The notes under the pieces: model-generated
What the model was told of the DNA's origin: nothing
The model's input: only the letters and a program-made list of their open reading frames with translations
The model's database searches: none
From: Bacillus massiliglaciei
GTDB taxonomy: Bacteria > Bacillota > Bacilli > Bacillales > DSM-1321
Direction: 5' to 3'
Assembly: GCF_900098925.1 (NCBI RefSeq)
Contig: NZ_LT622358.1
Location: 599,313-663,312 of the forward strand
Length of the DNA stretch: 64,000 nt
In this document: piece by piece, positions 51,360 to 60,948 of the stretch
Position numbering within the stretch: position 1 is the first letter of the stretch
How the letters are laid out: the number at the start of each line of letters is the position of its first letter
Made by a program: the position numbers and the translations under genes

Positions 51360-51742
51360 ATCCTATTATTTCCTTTTTCGTCCTTTGGTTTAAACTCTAA
51401 AATTTATTATTTTCTTTTAATGTTTCCTAAAAGATCTTAATTATGATGTTGGATGTATAAATTTTTTGTTTCATTGAAAAAAGATAAGCGTTTATTTTTC
51501 TTTAACTGTACATAAAGTTAAGAAATTGGAAATATTGCGACCATTGACATGGACAGCCATCTATAATCGTCAGTGAGATTTATAAAGAGAGAAGAAGAAC
51601 GAACCATAATCCAGAATAAGATAAAAAATCAGAAAATTTAGTAATTAACACTTGAACTTGCCTCCGTTTTGGGAGTAAAATGACGTAAGGCAGTAGAAAT
51701 TATTTAGTTTTATTAAATTTTATCAACAAGGGGTCTTTGAAA
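51360..51742. other. Upstream region of the aminotransferase gene, about 380 bp
   Basis: No gene. It holds a CodY-like box (see 51624). Promoter not certain: TTGACA (51544) and TATAAT (51562) are only 12 bp apart and unlikely to work together. Confidence 0.4.
51624..51638. promoter_or_regulatory. CodY-box-like sequence
   Basis: AAAAATCAGAAAATT matches 12 of 15 positions of the CodY consensus AATTTTCWGAAAATT, 105 bp before the start of the branched-chain aminotransferase gene, a common CodY target in Bacillus. Confidence 0.45.
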
Positions 51743-52831
51743 ATGAAGGAACAAGAAATGGAAATCACGCTAAGTACAACATTGAAAGAAAAACCAAAAG
51801 AAGATAAGCTGGAATTTGGTAAAACGTTTACCGATCATATGTTTATCATGGATTACACCCAGGGGCAAGGATGGCATGATCCAAGAATCGTTCCTTATCA
51901 GCCGCTCAAGCTTGAGCCATCGGCCATGATTTTTCATTATGGACAATCGGTTTTCGAAGGATTAAAAGCTTATTTAACCGAGGATGATGAAATTATTCTG
52001 TTCAGGCCTGAAAAAAACTTTGAACGTTTAAATAAGTCGAATGACAGGCTTTGCATTCCTCATGTGGATGTTGATTTTGCTCTTACAGCTTTAAAGAAGC
52101 TGATTCAAGTGGACAAAGAATGGGTGCCAAAGCTGGAAGGGACTTCTTTATATATTCGCCCTTTTATTATTGCAACTGAGCCCTATCTAGGGGTAGCCCC
52201 TGCAGGCCATTATCAGTTTATCATTATTATGTCACCTGTCGGTTCATACTATAAAGAGGGAATTCATCCTGTTAAAATTGCTGTTGAAACTCAATTTACA
52301 AGGGCAGTTCACGGAGGTACAGGGGAAGCAAAAACAGGCGGGAATTATGCTTCAAGCTTAAAGGCACAGGAAGTTTCAGAGAAAATGGGCTATTCGCAAG
52401 TATTATGGCTTGATGGTGTTGAAAAGAAGTATGTTGAAGAAGTGGGAAGCATGAACGTCTTCTTTAAAATTGATGGTGAAGTAATCACACCTGAACTAAA
52501 TGGCAGTATCCTGTCTGGGATTACCAGAACATCGATTATTGAGCTTCTTAACCATTGGGGTTATCAGGTAACAGAACGAAAGATTTCGATGGAAGAAGTG
52601 TATAATGCTTATAAATCCGGTAAATTGGAAGAAGCTTTCGGGACTGGCACGGCTGCTGTAATTTCTCCGATTGGTGAGTTTCTTTGGAATGATGAAAAGA
52701 TGGTTATCCAAAACGGTGAAACAGGACCCTTGTCCAGGAAACTTTATGATACATTGACAGCGATCCAAACGGGAAAACAAGAAGATCCTTTTAATTGGGT
52801 TACTAAAGTATCTGAAAAAGTTAGGGTTTAA
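51743..52831 (+). CDS. ilvE: Branched-chain amino-acid aminotransferase
   Basis: 362 aa from ATG 51743 (SD AAGGGG). Class-IV PLP enzyme, type-II BCAT. It interconverts Leu/Ile/Val and their 2-oxo acids with glutamate. Seen: FIMDYTQGQGWHDPRIVPYQPLKL, FHYGQSVFEGLKAY, RFLRP-like FRPEKNFERLNKS, TGEAKTGGNYASSLKAQ with the Schiff-base Lys in GEAKTGGNYA (about 200), EEVGSMNVFF, LSGITRTSIIEL. Resembles YbgE/YwaA. Monocistronic; a CodY-like box upstream suggests repression in amino-acid-rich conditions. Confidence 0.92.
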   Translation: MKEQEMEITLSTTLKEKPKEDKLEFGKTFTDHMFIMDYTQGQGWHDPRIVPYQPLKLEPSAMIFHYGQSVFEGLKAYLTEDDEIILFRPEKNFERLNKSNDRLCIPHVDVDFALTALKKLIQVDKEWVPKLEGTSLYIRPFIIATEPYLGVAPAGHYQFIIIMSPVGSYYKEGIHPVKIAVETQFTRAVHGGTGEAKTGGNYASSLKAQEVSEKMGYSQVLWLDGVEKKYVEEVGSMNVFFKIDGEVITPELNGSILSGITRTSIIELLNHWGYQVTERKISMEEVYNAYKSGKLEEAFGTGTAAVISPIGEFLWNDEKMVIQNGETGPLSRKLYDTLTAIQTGKQEDPFNWVTKVSEKVRV

Positions 52832-52888
52832 TAAAGTATTATAAAAGAGCACATATCTCAGATACAGGATCGTAAATATAATTACATT

Positions 52889-52918
52889 AAAAAAGCTCGT
52901 TAACTGACGAGCTTTTTT
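52889..52918. terminator. Bidirectional terminator
   Basis: AAAAAAGCTCGT / ACGAGCTTTTTT, 12 bp, loop TAACTG, between convergent genes. Confidence 0.9.
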
Positions 52919-53462
52919 AGCTGTTATTCCAATCCTTTACTAGTAAGCTATACGTAACCAAGTCTTCGTAATGATCATATAACCATTGTCCTTCACGTTG
53001 GATTCCTTCTTTTACAAAACCCAATCTTTCGGGAATAGCTATACTCTTATGATTATTTATTGCGCATCGAATTTCCACTCTATTGATGTTCCATGTTCCA
53101 AAAAGGTAGCTTAATAAGGCAGATAAAGATCTTGTAATAATACCTTGCCCCTGAGCCTCTTCAGAAAGAAAATACCCAATGCTCGTTGAACGATGTTTCC
53201 AATCAATATAATGCAGTCCCACCATTCCAACTAATTTTCCATTCAATCTAATTCCTGCATCAAAACCATTGTTATCTGCATAATTTCTTATCCATATAGG
53301 GATAATGGGTTCAAAATCTTTTGCTGATTTTCTTTTATCCACCCATAATAGCCATTTTCTAAGATGTTCACGATTTGTATCAATTAGTTCGTATAATTCT
53401 TCCCTGTTGTACTGTTGCAATAAATCGATTGTTATTTCTTCATCTACCTTGAACGAAAACAC
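52917..53462 (-). CDS. GNAT acetyltransferase, YdaF-like
   Basis: 181 aa if started at GTG 53462, 9 nt after AAGGAG; nearer starts overlap that site. Resembles B. subtilis YdaF (183 aa), a RimL-type ribosomal-protein serine acetyltransferase: HLRKWLLWVDKRKSAKDFEPII, GLHYIDWKHRSTSIGYFLSEEAQGQGIITRSLSALLSYLF, NNHKSIAIPERLGFVKEGIQREGQWLYDHYEDLVTYSLL. Substrate not proven. Confidence 0.85.
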   Translation of the reverse strand: MFSFKVDEEITIDLLQQYNREELYELIDTNREHLRKWLLWVDKRKSAKDFEPIIPIWIRNYADNNGFDAGIRLNGKLVGMVGLHYIDWKHRSTSIGYFLSEEAQGQGIITRSLSALLSYLFGTWNINRVEIRCAINNHKSIAIPERLGFVKEGIQREGQWLYDHYEDLVTYSLLVKDWNNS

Positions 53463-53650
53463 TATCATCACTCCTTATCTAATTTCAAAATTATACCATA
53501 AGATTTTGGACATTTAATTATTGTTGAGATTATATCTTTTACATAAAAGCGAATAATGTAAATGGAGAAGTAAAATACACATCATGTGCAGCTTTATTTA
53601 AAAGTAGCTTATAATACAAGTAAATGGTTAAAAAAGGAGGAGTTTTCCAC

Positions 53651-55447
53651 ATGCAGACATATAAAAGCAGGGACGAAGTGAAAGAAGAAGAAAAGTGGAA
53701 TCTAAAAGATATATACAACAGTATCGAGGAATGGGAACAAGATTTTAAGAAAATTGAAGAAATGACTGGAAGATTAAAGAAATACGAGGATCGAATTCAT
53801 TCAGCTGAAAGCCTATATGCTTACCTGACACTTAGTGAAGAGACTGGATACATATATAATAAGCTTTATGTGTATACGATGCTTCAGTCAGATTTAGATA
53901 CACGGGTGGCCGAATCACAGGCATTGCAGGACCGAGCAGGCCAATTAGGAAGAAAAATCAGCAATGCTACGTCATTTTTTATGCCTTTTCTGCTGAGCCT
54001 TGAAGAGAAAACACTGAAAAATTATATTGAAGAAGTTGAAGGCCTGAAATATTTTGAAGAGGATCTTTTTGATTCCTACCGATTCAAAAAACATGTATTG
54101 TCAAAAGAACAGGAAGCTGTTCTGGCTCAAATTGGCGAAGCGTTCTCTTCTCCTCAGAAGACCTTTGGAATGATTAATAATGCGGATATTAAGTTTGGGG
54201 AAATTACAGGGGAAGATGGAGAAAAAGTAGAGCTGACGAGAGGCTTGTATGCAAAATTGATGGAAGACAGCGACAGGAAAAAAAGAAAAGAAGCATATGA
54301 AGCCTATTATATGCCGTATATGCAGCAGAAAAATACCATTGCCTCCACTTTATCAGCTGCCATTCGTAATAATGTTAATTTATCTAAACTGCGCCGTTAC
54401 CCTTCAGCGCTTGAAAAATCATTGTTCTCTGATCAAGTGCCTTTAGAAGTTTACAATAATTTAATTATGTCAACAAAAGAGAACATAGCTCCTTTGCATA
54501 AATATATGTCTATTCGAAAAAAAGTGATGAGGCTGGAGGAATTGCATCCGTACGATTTAAGTGTTCCTTTAGTGGAAGGGGCTAAAGAAGAAATCTCTTT
54601 TGAAGAGGGCTATGCTCTCATGCTGGAGGCCCTTCATCCTCTTGGGGAAGAATACATTTCTGTATTGGCTGATTTTAAGAAAAACAGATACCTTGATGTA
54701 AGAGAAACGCCCGGTAAACGTTCTGGTGCCTACAATATAGGGCTCTATGGGGTACATCCATTCATATTGCTTAATCATCGGGATGATTCAGACAGTGTAT
54801 TTACCCTGGCACATGAATCGGGACATGGCATGCATTCTTACTTCAGTTCCAAATATCAGCCTCAAATCAGCGCCGGTTATTCCATCTTTGTGGCAGAGGT
54901 TGCTTCAACAGTAAATGAAATCTTATTGATTCGGCATTTACTTAAGGTTACAGAAAACGAAGAAAAGAAAAAGCATTTATTAAACCATTTTATTGACGGC
55001 TTTAAAGGCACTTTTTTTACCCAAGTCATGTTTTCAGAATTTGAAAAAAAGGTGCATGAACGGGCCGAAAGTGATCAGCCGCTGAACGCAGAAGTGTTTA
55101 ATCAAATATATGAAACGATTTTTAGAACATATAATGGGGACGAAATTCTTTTCGGAGAAGAAGTAAAATATGGCTGGGCCAGAATCCCTCATTTTTATCG
55201 ACCGTTTTATGTTTATAAATATGCGACAGGCTATGCTTCAGCCATTGTAATAGCAGATCAAATCCTTACGGGTGACCAACAGGCACTGGAAAATTATTTG
55301 ACCTTCCTAAAAAGCGGAAGTTCAGAATATCCGCTGGAATTACTGAAGAAAACTGGAGTGGACTTAACGAAGCCAGAGCCGATTAAAAATGCCATGACTA
55401 TTTTCAGCAGCTTAGTCGATGAGTTTGAATCCTTAATGGACAATTAA
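53651..55447 (+). CDS. pepF: Oligoendopeptidase F
   Basis: 598 aa from ATG 53651 (SD AAAGGAGGAG; 10-nt spacing). M3B zinc metallopeptidase that degrades oligopeptides in the cytosol. Zinc motif HESGH: His388, Glu389, His392 (FTLAHESGHGMHSYF), and the third ligand Glu in VAEVASTVNE (about 416). N-terminal helical domain W-NLKDIY…; KRSGAYNIGLYGVHPFILLNHRDD precedes the site. In Bacillus, PepF can degrade signalling peptides (PhrA) when over-produced, a possible link to the peptide system. Terminator downstream. Confidence 0.93.
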   Translation: MQTYKSRDEVKEEEKWNLKDIYNSIEEWEQDFKKIEEMTGRLKKYEDRIHSAESLYAYLTLSEETGYIYNKLYVYTMLQSDLDTRVAESQALQDRAGQLGRKISNATSFFMPFLLSLEEKTLKNYIEEVEGLKYFEEDLFDSYRFKKHVLSKEQEAVLAQIGEAFSSPQKTFGMINNADIKFGEITGEDGEKVELTRGLYAKLMEDSDRKKRKEAYEAYYMPYMQQKNTIASTLSAAIRNNVNLSKLRRYPSALEKSLFSDQVPLEVYNNLIMSTKENIAPLHKYMSIRKKVMRLEELHPYDLSVPLVEGAKEEISFEEGYALMLEALHPLGEEYISVLADFKKNRYLDVRETPGKRSGAYNIGLYGVHPFILLNHRDDSDSVFTLAHESGHGMHSYFSSKYQPQISAGYSIFVAEVASTVNEILLIRHLLKVTENEEKKKHLLNHFIDGFKGTFFTQVMFSEFEKKVHERAESDQPLNAEVFNQIYETIFRTYNGDEILFGEEVKYGWARIPHFYRPFYVYKYATGYASAIVIADQILTGDQQALENYLTFLKSGSSEYPLELLKKTGVDLTKPEPIKNAMTIFSSLVDEFESLMDN

Positions 55448-55513
55448 ACTGTCACCTGTTTCCATTAGTCAAAAAAACGATTTGGTGGTATAGTATAGGC
55501 TTCAAAAAGATTG

Positions 55514-55545
55514 GGCTCAATCGAGATGATTGAGCCTTCTTTTTG
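55514..55545 (+). terminator. Terminator after pepF
   Basis: GGCTCAAT / ATTGAGCC, 8 bp, loop CGAGATG, then TTCTTTTTG. Confidence 0.8.
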
Positions 55546-55588
55546 TGTAATCCCATCTACCCGATGAAGAAAGCAAAAGGAAGATTTG

Positions 55589-57847
55589 ATGAATACGACT
55601 GTTTCATTTATTAAAGATTGGATAAAAGCCCTCCATATAGAGATCGGGCATTTGAAAAAATATGGAAGTACTAAATATTTGCTCACCGATGGGATTCTCG
55701 TCTCATCAGGGGAACAGTATCAATATTATTTCACGACAGCGGGATCTGTTATGATTCCTATTGGTTCTTCGGTTCGTTTAGAATATGGCAGAAAGAAATT
55801 TGAAGGAAGAATTCTTTCATCTGAGAAAAAAAGTATCATTATTGCTGCTGATTCTTATATTGGTGATGAAATATCTGATGTCTTTTTATTTTATGATCCA
55901 TGGGAATTGCTCGAACAATTAAGCAGCCGTTTAGATGAAGCGGCTAGAAGCAAACAGAAGAGAATAAGAATTAAAAGGTTGATGGATCCATCAATGCCCT
56001 CGAATTATCAAGAAAAGAAAGACGAAACCTCATTGCAGGAGCTTTATTTGCGTTCAAAGAATAATCCTGTAACGTTTGTGTGGGGGCCTCCAGGCACGGG
56101 AAAAACCCATACTTTAGCGAGAACAGCTGCTAATCATTATTTAAAAGGCAAAACGGTGCTGATTCTTTCACACAGTAACCAGGCTGTCGATGTATTGATG
56201 GGAGAACTGACCGCATTCATTAAACGAAAACAAATGTTTAAAGAAGGAGAGTTTCTGCGTTACGGAACCCAGACAGGCAACACTTTAAAAAATCATTCGG
56301 AAATTTTGGTAGACAGTTTATTATCCAAAGAAGATACAGGATTAATAAGAGAGAAAGAATTGCTGGCTAACGAAAAATGGGCTTTGAAAGGCGATCTCGA
56401 AGACTCTTTTAGCAATAGAGATATGGAAAAATTGATTGAGATTGAGAAAAAAATTGCAAAATTGAACGAAAAGATAAGAGGAAGAGAACTCCAGTTTTTG
56501 AAAGAGGCTAAGCTGGTCGGGACTACTTTGGCAAAAGCAGCAAGTGATGCTGCTGTTTATGGAAGAGATTTTGACCTTGTCATTCTGGATGAAGCGAGCA
56601 TGGCGTATATTCCGCAAGTAGCATTTGCGGCCATTATGGGCAAAAGAATCATCGTATGCGGCGATTTTAAACAGCTGCCGCCTATAGCCTCTTCCCGAGA
56701 CTCTCTTGTTAAGCAATGGTTAAAAGAAGATATTTTTCATTCTGCCGGTGTGGCCCGCAATCCTGAAAGAGAAGAAAAGCATCCTCACTTAATGATCTTG
56801 AAAGAGCAAAGAAGGATGCATCCAGAAATTTCAGCTTTCACAAATCATTTTATCTATCAGGATCTGGTGGGGGACCATCCGTCAGTTAAGGAGAGCCGAA
56901 AAAATATTATTGCCCAGCATCCATTTCCTGAATGGGCTTCCATTTTAGTAGATACTCGTAATGCAGGGCAATATTGCATGACAGAAAACAGTACACTTTC
57001 CCGCCAAAACCTTTGGCACTTGCTGTTATCTTTTCAGCTTATACATGAAGCATATACAGGAGGAGCCCGGTCAATTGGTTACGTGACTCCATATCGTGCA
57101 CAGGCAAACTTGATGGATGCCCTCCTCAATGATTTAAGCCCGGAGGAAAAAGAGGCAGGAAGTATTATGGCTGCAACAGTGCATCGATTCCAGGGAAGCG
57201 AAAGGGAAATAATGATCTTCGATTCTGTTGACAGTTTCCCGCAAATCAGGGCCGGTATGCTATTAACGGGGAAAGACAGTGAAAGATTAATCAATGTGGC
57301 AGTCACAAGGACGAAAGGGAAATTCATTCATGTCGCAGACGGGACGTTTATAAAAAAACATATTTACAAAAGTAAAACGCTTAGACAGCTTTTCGATTTT
57401 CAGGAAAGTTCTAAACATTATGCAGAAACGAAAGATATTGGGAGCTGGATTACCCATCAGCATCCGCGCCTTCGCTGGTTTCATGCCAGGAAGGAAGAGT
57501 ACGTATTTGCGGATATAAGCAAAGCAGAGAAAGAAATCATCATCGGAATGCCTGAATTGGCTACATTGCCAAAGACATGGATGACAGCACTAGAAACTCG
57601 TAAGGCAGGAGTGACTGTTACGCTTGTTTCTGGTAAAAAGCCTGACGGCTGGGCAGGAGATCAGTTTTATCTGTCCAATATTTCTTTTCCTTTTCTGATT
57701 TTAGATAGGAAAGTATTATGGCTGGGGCAGCCATTGGCAGCAAATCAGTGGGCGAAACCGCCATATATCACGGCAAGGCTTCATTCTGAAACGATTTCAG
57801 AATACTTATTTATGCAACTTCAAAACAACAACCAAAAGCAGCCTTGA
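55589..57847 (+). CDS. Superfamily-1 helicase (Dna2/Upf1-like) with PLD-like C-terminus
   Basis: 752 aa from ATG 55589. Residues 1-110 form a beta-rich N-terminal part; Walker A GPPGTGKTHT (166-175), LSHSNQAVDVLMGEL (motif Ia), Walker B VILDEASMAYIPQ (about 335-347), motif III GDFKQLPPI, motif IV/V LKEQRRMHPEIS and GYVTPYRAQANLM, ATVHRFQGSEREIMI, RLINVAVTRTKGKFI (motif VI). These are AAA_11/AAA_12 features of 5'-3' SF1B helicases. The last ~120 residues (HARKEEYVFADISKAEKEIIIGMPELA…LDRKVLWLG) look like a phospholipase-D-type domain without HKD catalytic residues. Role in DNA or RNA metabolism unknown. Confidence 0.88.
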   Translation: MNTTVSFIKDWIKALHIEIGHLKKYGSTKYLLTDGILVSSGEQYQYYFTTAGSVMIPIGSSVRLEYGRKKFEGRILSSEKKSIIIAADSYIGDEISDVFLFYDPWELLEQLSSRLDEAARSKQKRIRIKRLMDPSMPSNYQEKKDETSLQELYLRSKNNPVTFVWGPPGTGKTHTLARTAANHYLKGKTVLILSHSNQAVDVLMGELTAFIKRKQMFKEGEFLRYGTQTGNTLKNHSEILVDSLLSKEDTGLIREKELLANEKWALKGDLEDSFSNRDMEKLIEIEKKIAKLNEKIRGRELQFLKEAKLVGTTLAKAASDAAVYGRDFDLVILDEASMAYIPQVAFAAIMGKRIIVCGDFKQLPPIASSRDSLVKQWLKEDIFHSAGVARNPEREEKHPHLMILKEQRRMHPEISAFTNHFIYQDLVGDHPSVKESRKNIIAQHPFPEWASILVDTRNAGQYCMTENSTLSRQNLWHLLLSFQLIHEAYTGGARSIGYVTPYRAQANLMDALLNDLSPEEKEAGSIMAATVHRFQGSEREIMIFDSVDSFPQIRAGMLLTGKDSERLINVAVTRTKGKFIHVADGTFIKKHIYKSKTLRQLFDFQESSKHYAETKDIGSWITHQHPRLRWFHARKEEYVFADISKAEKEIIIGMPELATLPKTWMTALETRKAGVTVTLVSGKKPDGWAGDQFYLSNISFPFLILDRKVLWLGQPLAANQWAKPPYITARLHSETISEYLFMQLQNNNQKQP

Positions 57848-57865
57848 TAAGGCTGCTTTTGTATT
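57834..57865 (+). terminator. Terminator after the helicase gene
   Basis: AAAAGCAGCCTT / AAGGCTGCTTTT, 12 bp, loop GAT, then GTATTTT; the stem begins inside the coding end. Confidence 0.85.
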
Positions 57866-58053
57866 TTATAAATAACCTCGCTAGAATATATAAAATTTCC
57901 TTCATCCGCTAACACAGCAAAATCATAGAATAGATACAGTTAAGCTAAATAAGAGACAATGACGAACCTATTTAGGTAATATGGAAGTGTTGTATAGATC
58001 AATCCTTAAAAAACAATACTGTTTATAATAGCAAAACGAAATGGGGGATTAAA

Positions 58054-59031
58054 TTGAAACTTAGTATTTTAGACCAAGCGCCCATTTCAAGCGGTCAGTC
58101 AGCAAGGGATGCTCTTATGAGTACCGTCCAGCTTGCAAAAGAGGCCGAGAAACTTGGTTACCAACGCTTCTGGATAACGGAGCATCACAGTCTGAATGGT
58201 CTGGCGAGCTCAGTTCCTGATGTATTATTAGGATATATTGGCGCTGTGACGAAAAAGATCAGAATAGGTTCCGGCGCTGTATTGCTGCCGCATTATAAAC
58301 CTTACCATGTGGCTGAAGCCTATAACACTCTTGCCACACTGTTTCCAGGCAGGGTAGACATTGGGATTGGGAGGGCGCCAGGAGGATCAGCCGAAGCTAC
58401 GCAAGCACTTTCTGACCATTACCTTCAGCAAGTTTATAAATTGCCAGAGTTGATTAAAGAGCTTTTGGGCTTTCTGCATGGAGACTTTCCGGAAAATCAC
58501 ATATTCAAAAATGTGAAAGCATCGCCAATTCCAGACATTTCTCCAGAAGTTTGGCTGCTTGGTACAAGTGATAAAAGTGCCCGGCTTGCGGCAAAGTTAG
58601 GACTGTCTTATGCCTTTGGCCATTTTATGAGTGAGAAGAATGGAAAGGACTGCATGGAGACCTTTTATCAAGGACATCAATCAGGATATAGGCAAAAATC
58701 AAAATCACTAGTAACGGTTACCGTACTTTGTGCGCCAACTGAAAGAGAAGCGCTTGAAATCTCCTCAAGTATCAAAGCTTGGCAGTTACAGACTTCAGAA
58801 GGAGCAGGGGAGACGATTCCGTCCATTACTGAAGCAAAGAATTATCTGTCTGAAAAAAATGCGGACCGAAATGAAAATAAAATGCTTATAGGATCGCCTA
58901 AACAGGTTAAAGAGGGATTAATGAAAATTCAGGAAGAATTTCGTACAGAGGAAATCATGCTGAACACAATTGCTCACCGGCCTGAAGATCGTTTACAGTC
59001 GTTTCGGCTGATTGCCGAAGAGATTTTATAA
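58054..59031 (+). CDS. LLM-class flavin-dependent oxidoreductase
   Basis: 325 aa starting with TTG after GGGGGAT. Bacterial-luciferase-like FMN monooxygenase (MsnO8 type): LSILDQAPISSGQSARDAL, RFWITEHHSLNGLASSVPDVLLGYIGAVTKKIRIGSGAVLLPHY, FPGRVDIGIGRAPGGSAEA. All core motifs are intact. Substrate unknown. It is followed by a paralogue that carries a nonsense codon at 59272. Confidence 0.88.
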   Translation: MKLSILDQAPISSGQSARDALMSTVQLAKEAEKLGYQRFWITEHHSLNGLASSVPDVLLGYIGAVTKKIRIGSGAVLLPHYKPYHVAEAYNTLATLFPGRVDIGIGRAPGGSAEATQALSDHYLQQVYKLPELIKELLGFLHGDFPENHIFKNVKASPIPDISPEVWLLGTSDKSARLAAKLGLSYAFGHFMSEKNGKDCMETFYQGHQSGYRQKSKSLVTVTVLCAPTEREALEISSSIKAWQLQTSEGAGETIPSITEAKNYLSEKNADRNENKMLIGSPKQVKEGLMKIQEEFRTEEIMLNTIAHRPEDRLQSFRLIAEEIL

Positions 59032-59133
59032 TCCGAGCAGATTAAGTGCATTTTTTTTACTTTTTCACTATCATTTACATGAGAATTAAGACTTGGATAA
59101 TCCAATTAAATTGAAATAGAAAGAAGTGGTATT

Positions 59134-60156
59134 ATGGGAGTAAATTCAAATAAAAAGCTTTCAGATATAAAATTCTCCGTTCTTGATTTGGCATATATAA
59201 TTGATGGAGGGGACGCTTCCCAAGCGTTTAAGAACACGCTCGATTTAGCCCAGCATGTTGAAAACTGGGGCTAACACCGTTTTTGGGTGGCAGAACATCA
59301 CAGTATGCCGGGAATTGCCAGTTCTGCAACGTCTGTAGTAATAGGATATGTGGCAGCAGGAACTGAAAAAATCAGGGTAGGTTCCGGAGGAATTATGCTT
59401 CCCAACCACGCTCCATTAGTAATTGCGGAGCAGTTTGGGTCCCTTGATGCCATGTATCCCGGAAGAATTGATCTTGGCCTGGGACGGGCGCCGGGAAGTG
59501 ACCAGTTCACTGCAATGGCTCTGCGGAGAGACCCAAGGAATAATGGGCAGGATTTCCCGGAACAGCTGCAGCTGCTGAGAAATTATTTTAATCCGGATTC
59601 GAAGCATAACAGTGTAAGGGCCATTCCTGGAGAAGGACAGGAGATACCGATTTGGCTGCTGGGTTCCAGCGGATTCAGCGCCGCGCTGTCTGCGGAATTA
59701 GGATTGCCATTTTCTTTTGCCAGTCATTTTTCTCCGGAAAACACAGATGCTGCTCTTGCCAGGTACCGCAATTATTTCAAGCCCTCTGAAATATTGGATA
59801 AGCCTCATGTAATGGTGGGAATTAATATTTTTGCGGCGGATACGACAGAAGAAGCCCGAAAAATTGCGACCTCTCATCAGCAGCAATTTTTGAATCTTAT
59901 ACGCAATACACCTGGAATGCTGGCGCCGCCTGTTAACAGTATGGAAGGAATTTGGACAGAATATGAAAAATCTCTTGTGATGAAGCAATTAAAATCTTCT
60001 ATCATCGGCAATCCAGAAGAAGTGAAAGAACAGCTGCAGACGTTTATTGATCAAACAGATGCAGATGAAGTGATCATTAATTCTGCAATTTACGATCATA
60101 AATCAAGATTGCGTTCCTATGAAATTGTGTCGGAAATCACTGACATGAAATCATAA
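59134..60156 (+). pseudogene. LLM-class flavin oxidoreductase with in-frame stop
   Basis: The frame from ATG 59134 reads [20 protein letters not shown]…[11 protein letters not shown], then TAA (59272-59274), then [39 protein letters not shown]…[15 protein letters not shown] and on without further stops to 60156. In the paralogue at 58054 the same position is Tyr (LGYQRFW), so one TAT/TAC-to-TAA change explains the break; there is no frameshift. A GTG at 59287 could start a 289-aa protein lacking the N-terminal strand, but without an SD. Either a recent pseudogene, a read-through gene, or a sequencing error. Confidence 0.8.
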
Positions 60157-60164
60157 TAGTGCAG

Positions 60165-60199
60165 CAAAAGCCGAATTTCTATTAGAAATTCGGCTTTTG
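60165..60199. terminator. Bidirectional terminator
   Basis: CAAAAGCCGAATTTCT / AGAAATTCGGCTTTTG, 16 bp, loop ATT, between convergent genes. Confidence 0.92.
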
Positions 60200-60224
60200 T
60201 ATACCTTCTTAGTTCTGCAGCGGC

Positions 60225-60863
60225 TTAGCTTCTTTTTCTTCTGAGTGAGATTACTAAGGATACTAATCCTGCAAGCAGAGCTGCGATGGAAAGATAAAGG
60301 GAAATAGGATTGGAAGCATTTTTTTCTTCTTTCACATTCACTTGATCTGAAGCAGTATCAGCTGAGGTGTTTTCATGTCCATGATGGGAGTTTCCAGAAG
60401 CCGGATTTACAGTTGTGACAGAAGCAGGTGTTTCAGCATCCGGTGCTCCTACCCATTCAACCACACTGCCATCCTTATACGTTTGATATGCTTTCCAAAC
60501 AATTTCCTTTGCCTCATCGTCAACCTTTCCCTGCATGTTAAACTGGCCGAATTCAGTAGGGGATAAGCCTTCGTCTTCTGCTGTCCATGTAACGCTTGTA
60601 ATCTTATCAGTCTCATCTTTTTTAACTTCGTACGTCCAGCCGGCCTTAGGCTCAAAACGTGTTATGTTGACTTCATAAGGAAATTTCACTTCAACCTTAG
60701 TTGTTGGCAATTTTTCATTTTCGGATGGAACCCTGACTGTGAATACTTCATATTTTCCTTGTTCGGTTTCTTGCGGCTGCACAGTTACGTGAGCGCTGGC
60801 TGCGCCAGCGAAAAGAGTTATTGCTCCGAACATTGTGACAGCGGCTGTTAGTAATTTTTTCAT
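60225..60863 (-). CDS. ycnI: YcnI-family copper-binding protein
   Basis: 212 aa from ATG 60863 (SD GGGAG). Signal peptide MKKLLTAAVTMFGAITLFAGAASA; the mature protein would begin with His (HVTVQPQETEQGKYEVF), the copper-coordinating residue of the DUF1775 fold, with Trp in KAGWTYEV. A His/Asp-rich linker (HHGHENTSADTASD) and a C-terminal TM anchor (about 185-205) with RRKRS follow. Last gene of ycnKJI; 85 bp after ycnJ. Confidence 0.9.
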   Translation of the reverse strand: MKKLLTAAVTMFGAITLFAGAASAHVTVQPQETEQGKYEVFTVRVPSENEKLPTTKVEVKFPYEVNITRFEPKAGWTYEVKKDETDKITSVTWTAEDEGLSPTEFGQFNMQGKVDDEAKEIVWKAYQTYKDGSVVEWVGAPDAETPASVTTVNPASGNSHHGHENTSADTASDQVNVKEEKNASNPISLYLSIAALLAGLVSLVISLRRKRS

Positions 60864-60948
60864 GATTGGAATCTCCCATCTGCTTTGTAATTTATTAATA
60901 GGCTTTTTTCCTAAAACGCAGTTTTCCCTGCTTCTATATAAAGAGCCT

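Noticed and set aside
51544..51567. TTGACA and TATAAT before ilvE
   Set aside because: Spacer of 12 bp is too short for a sigma-A promoter.
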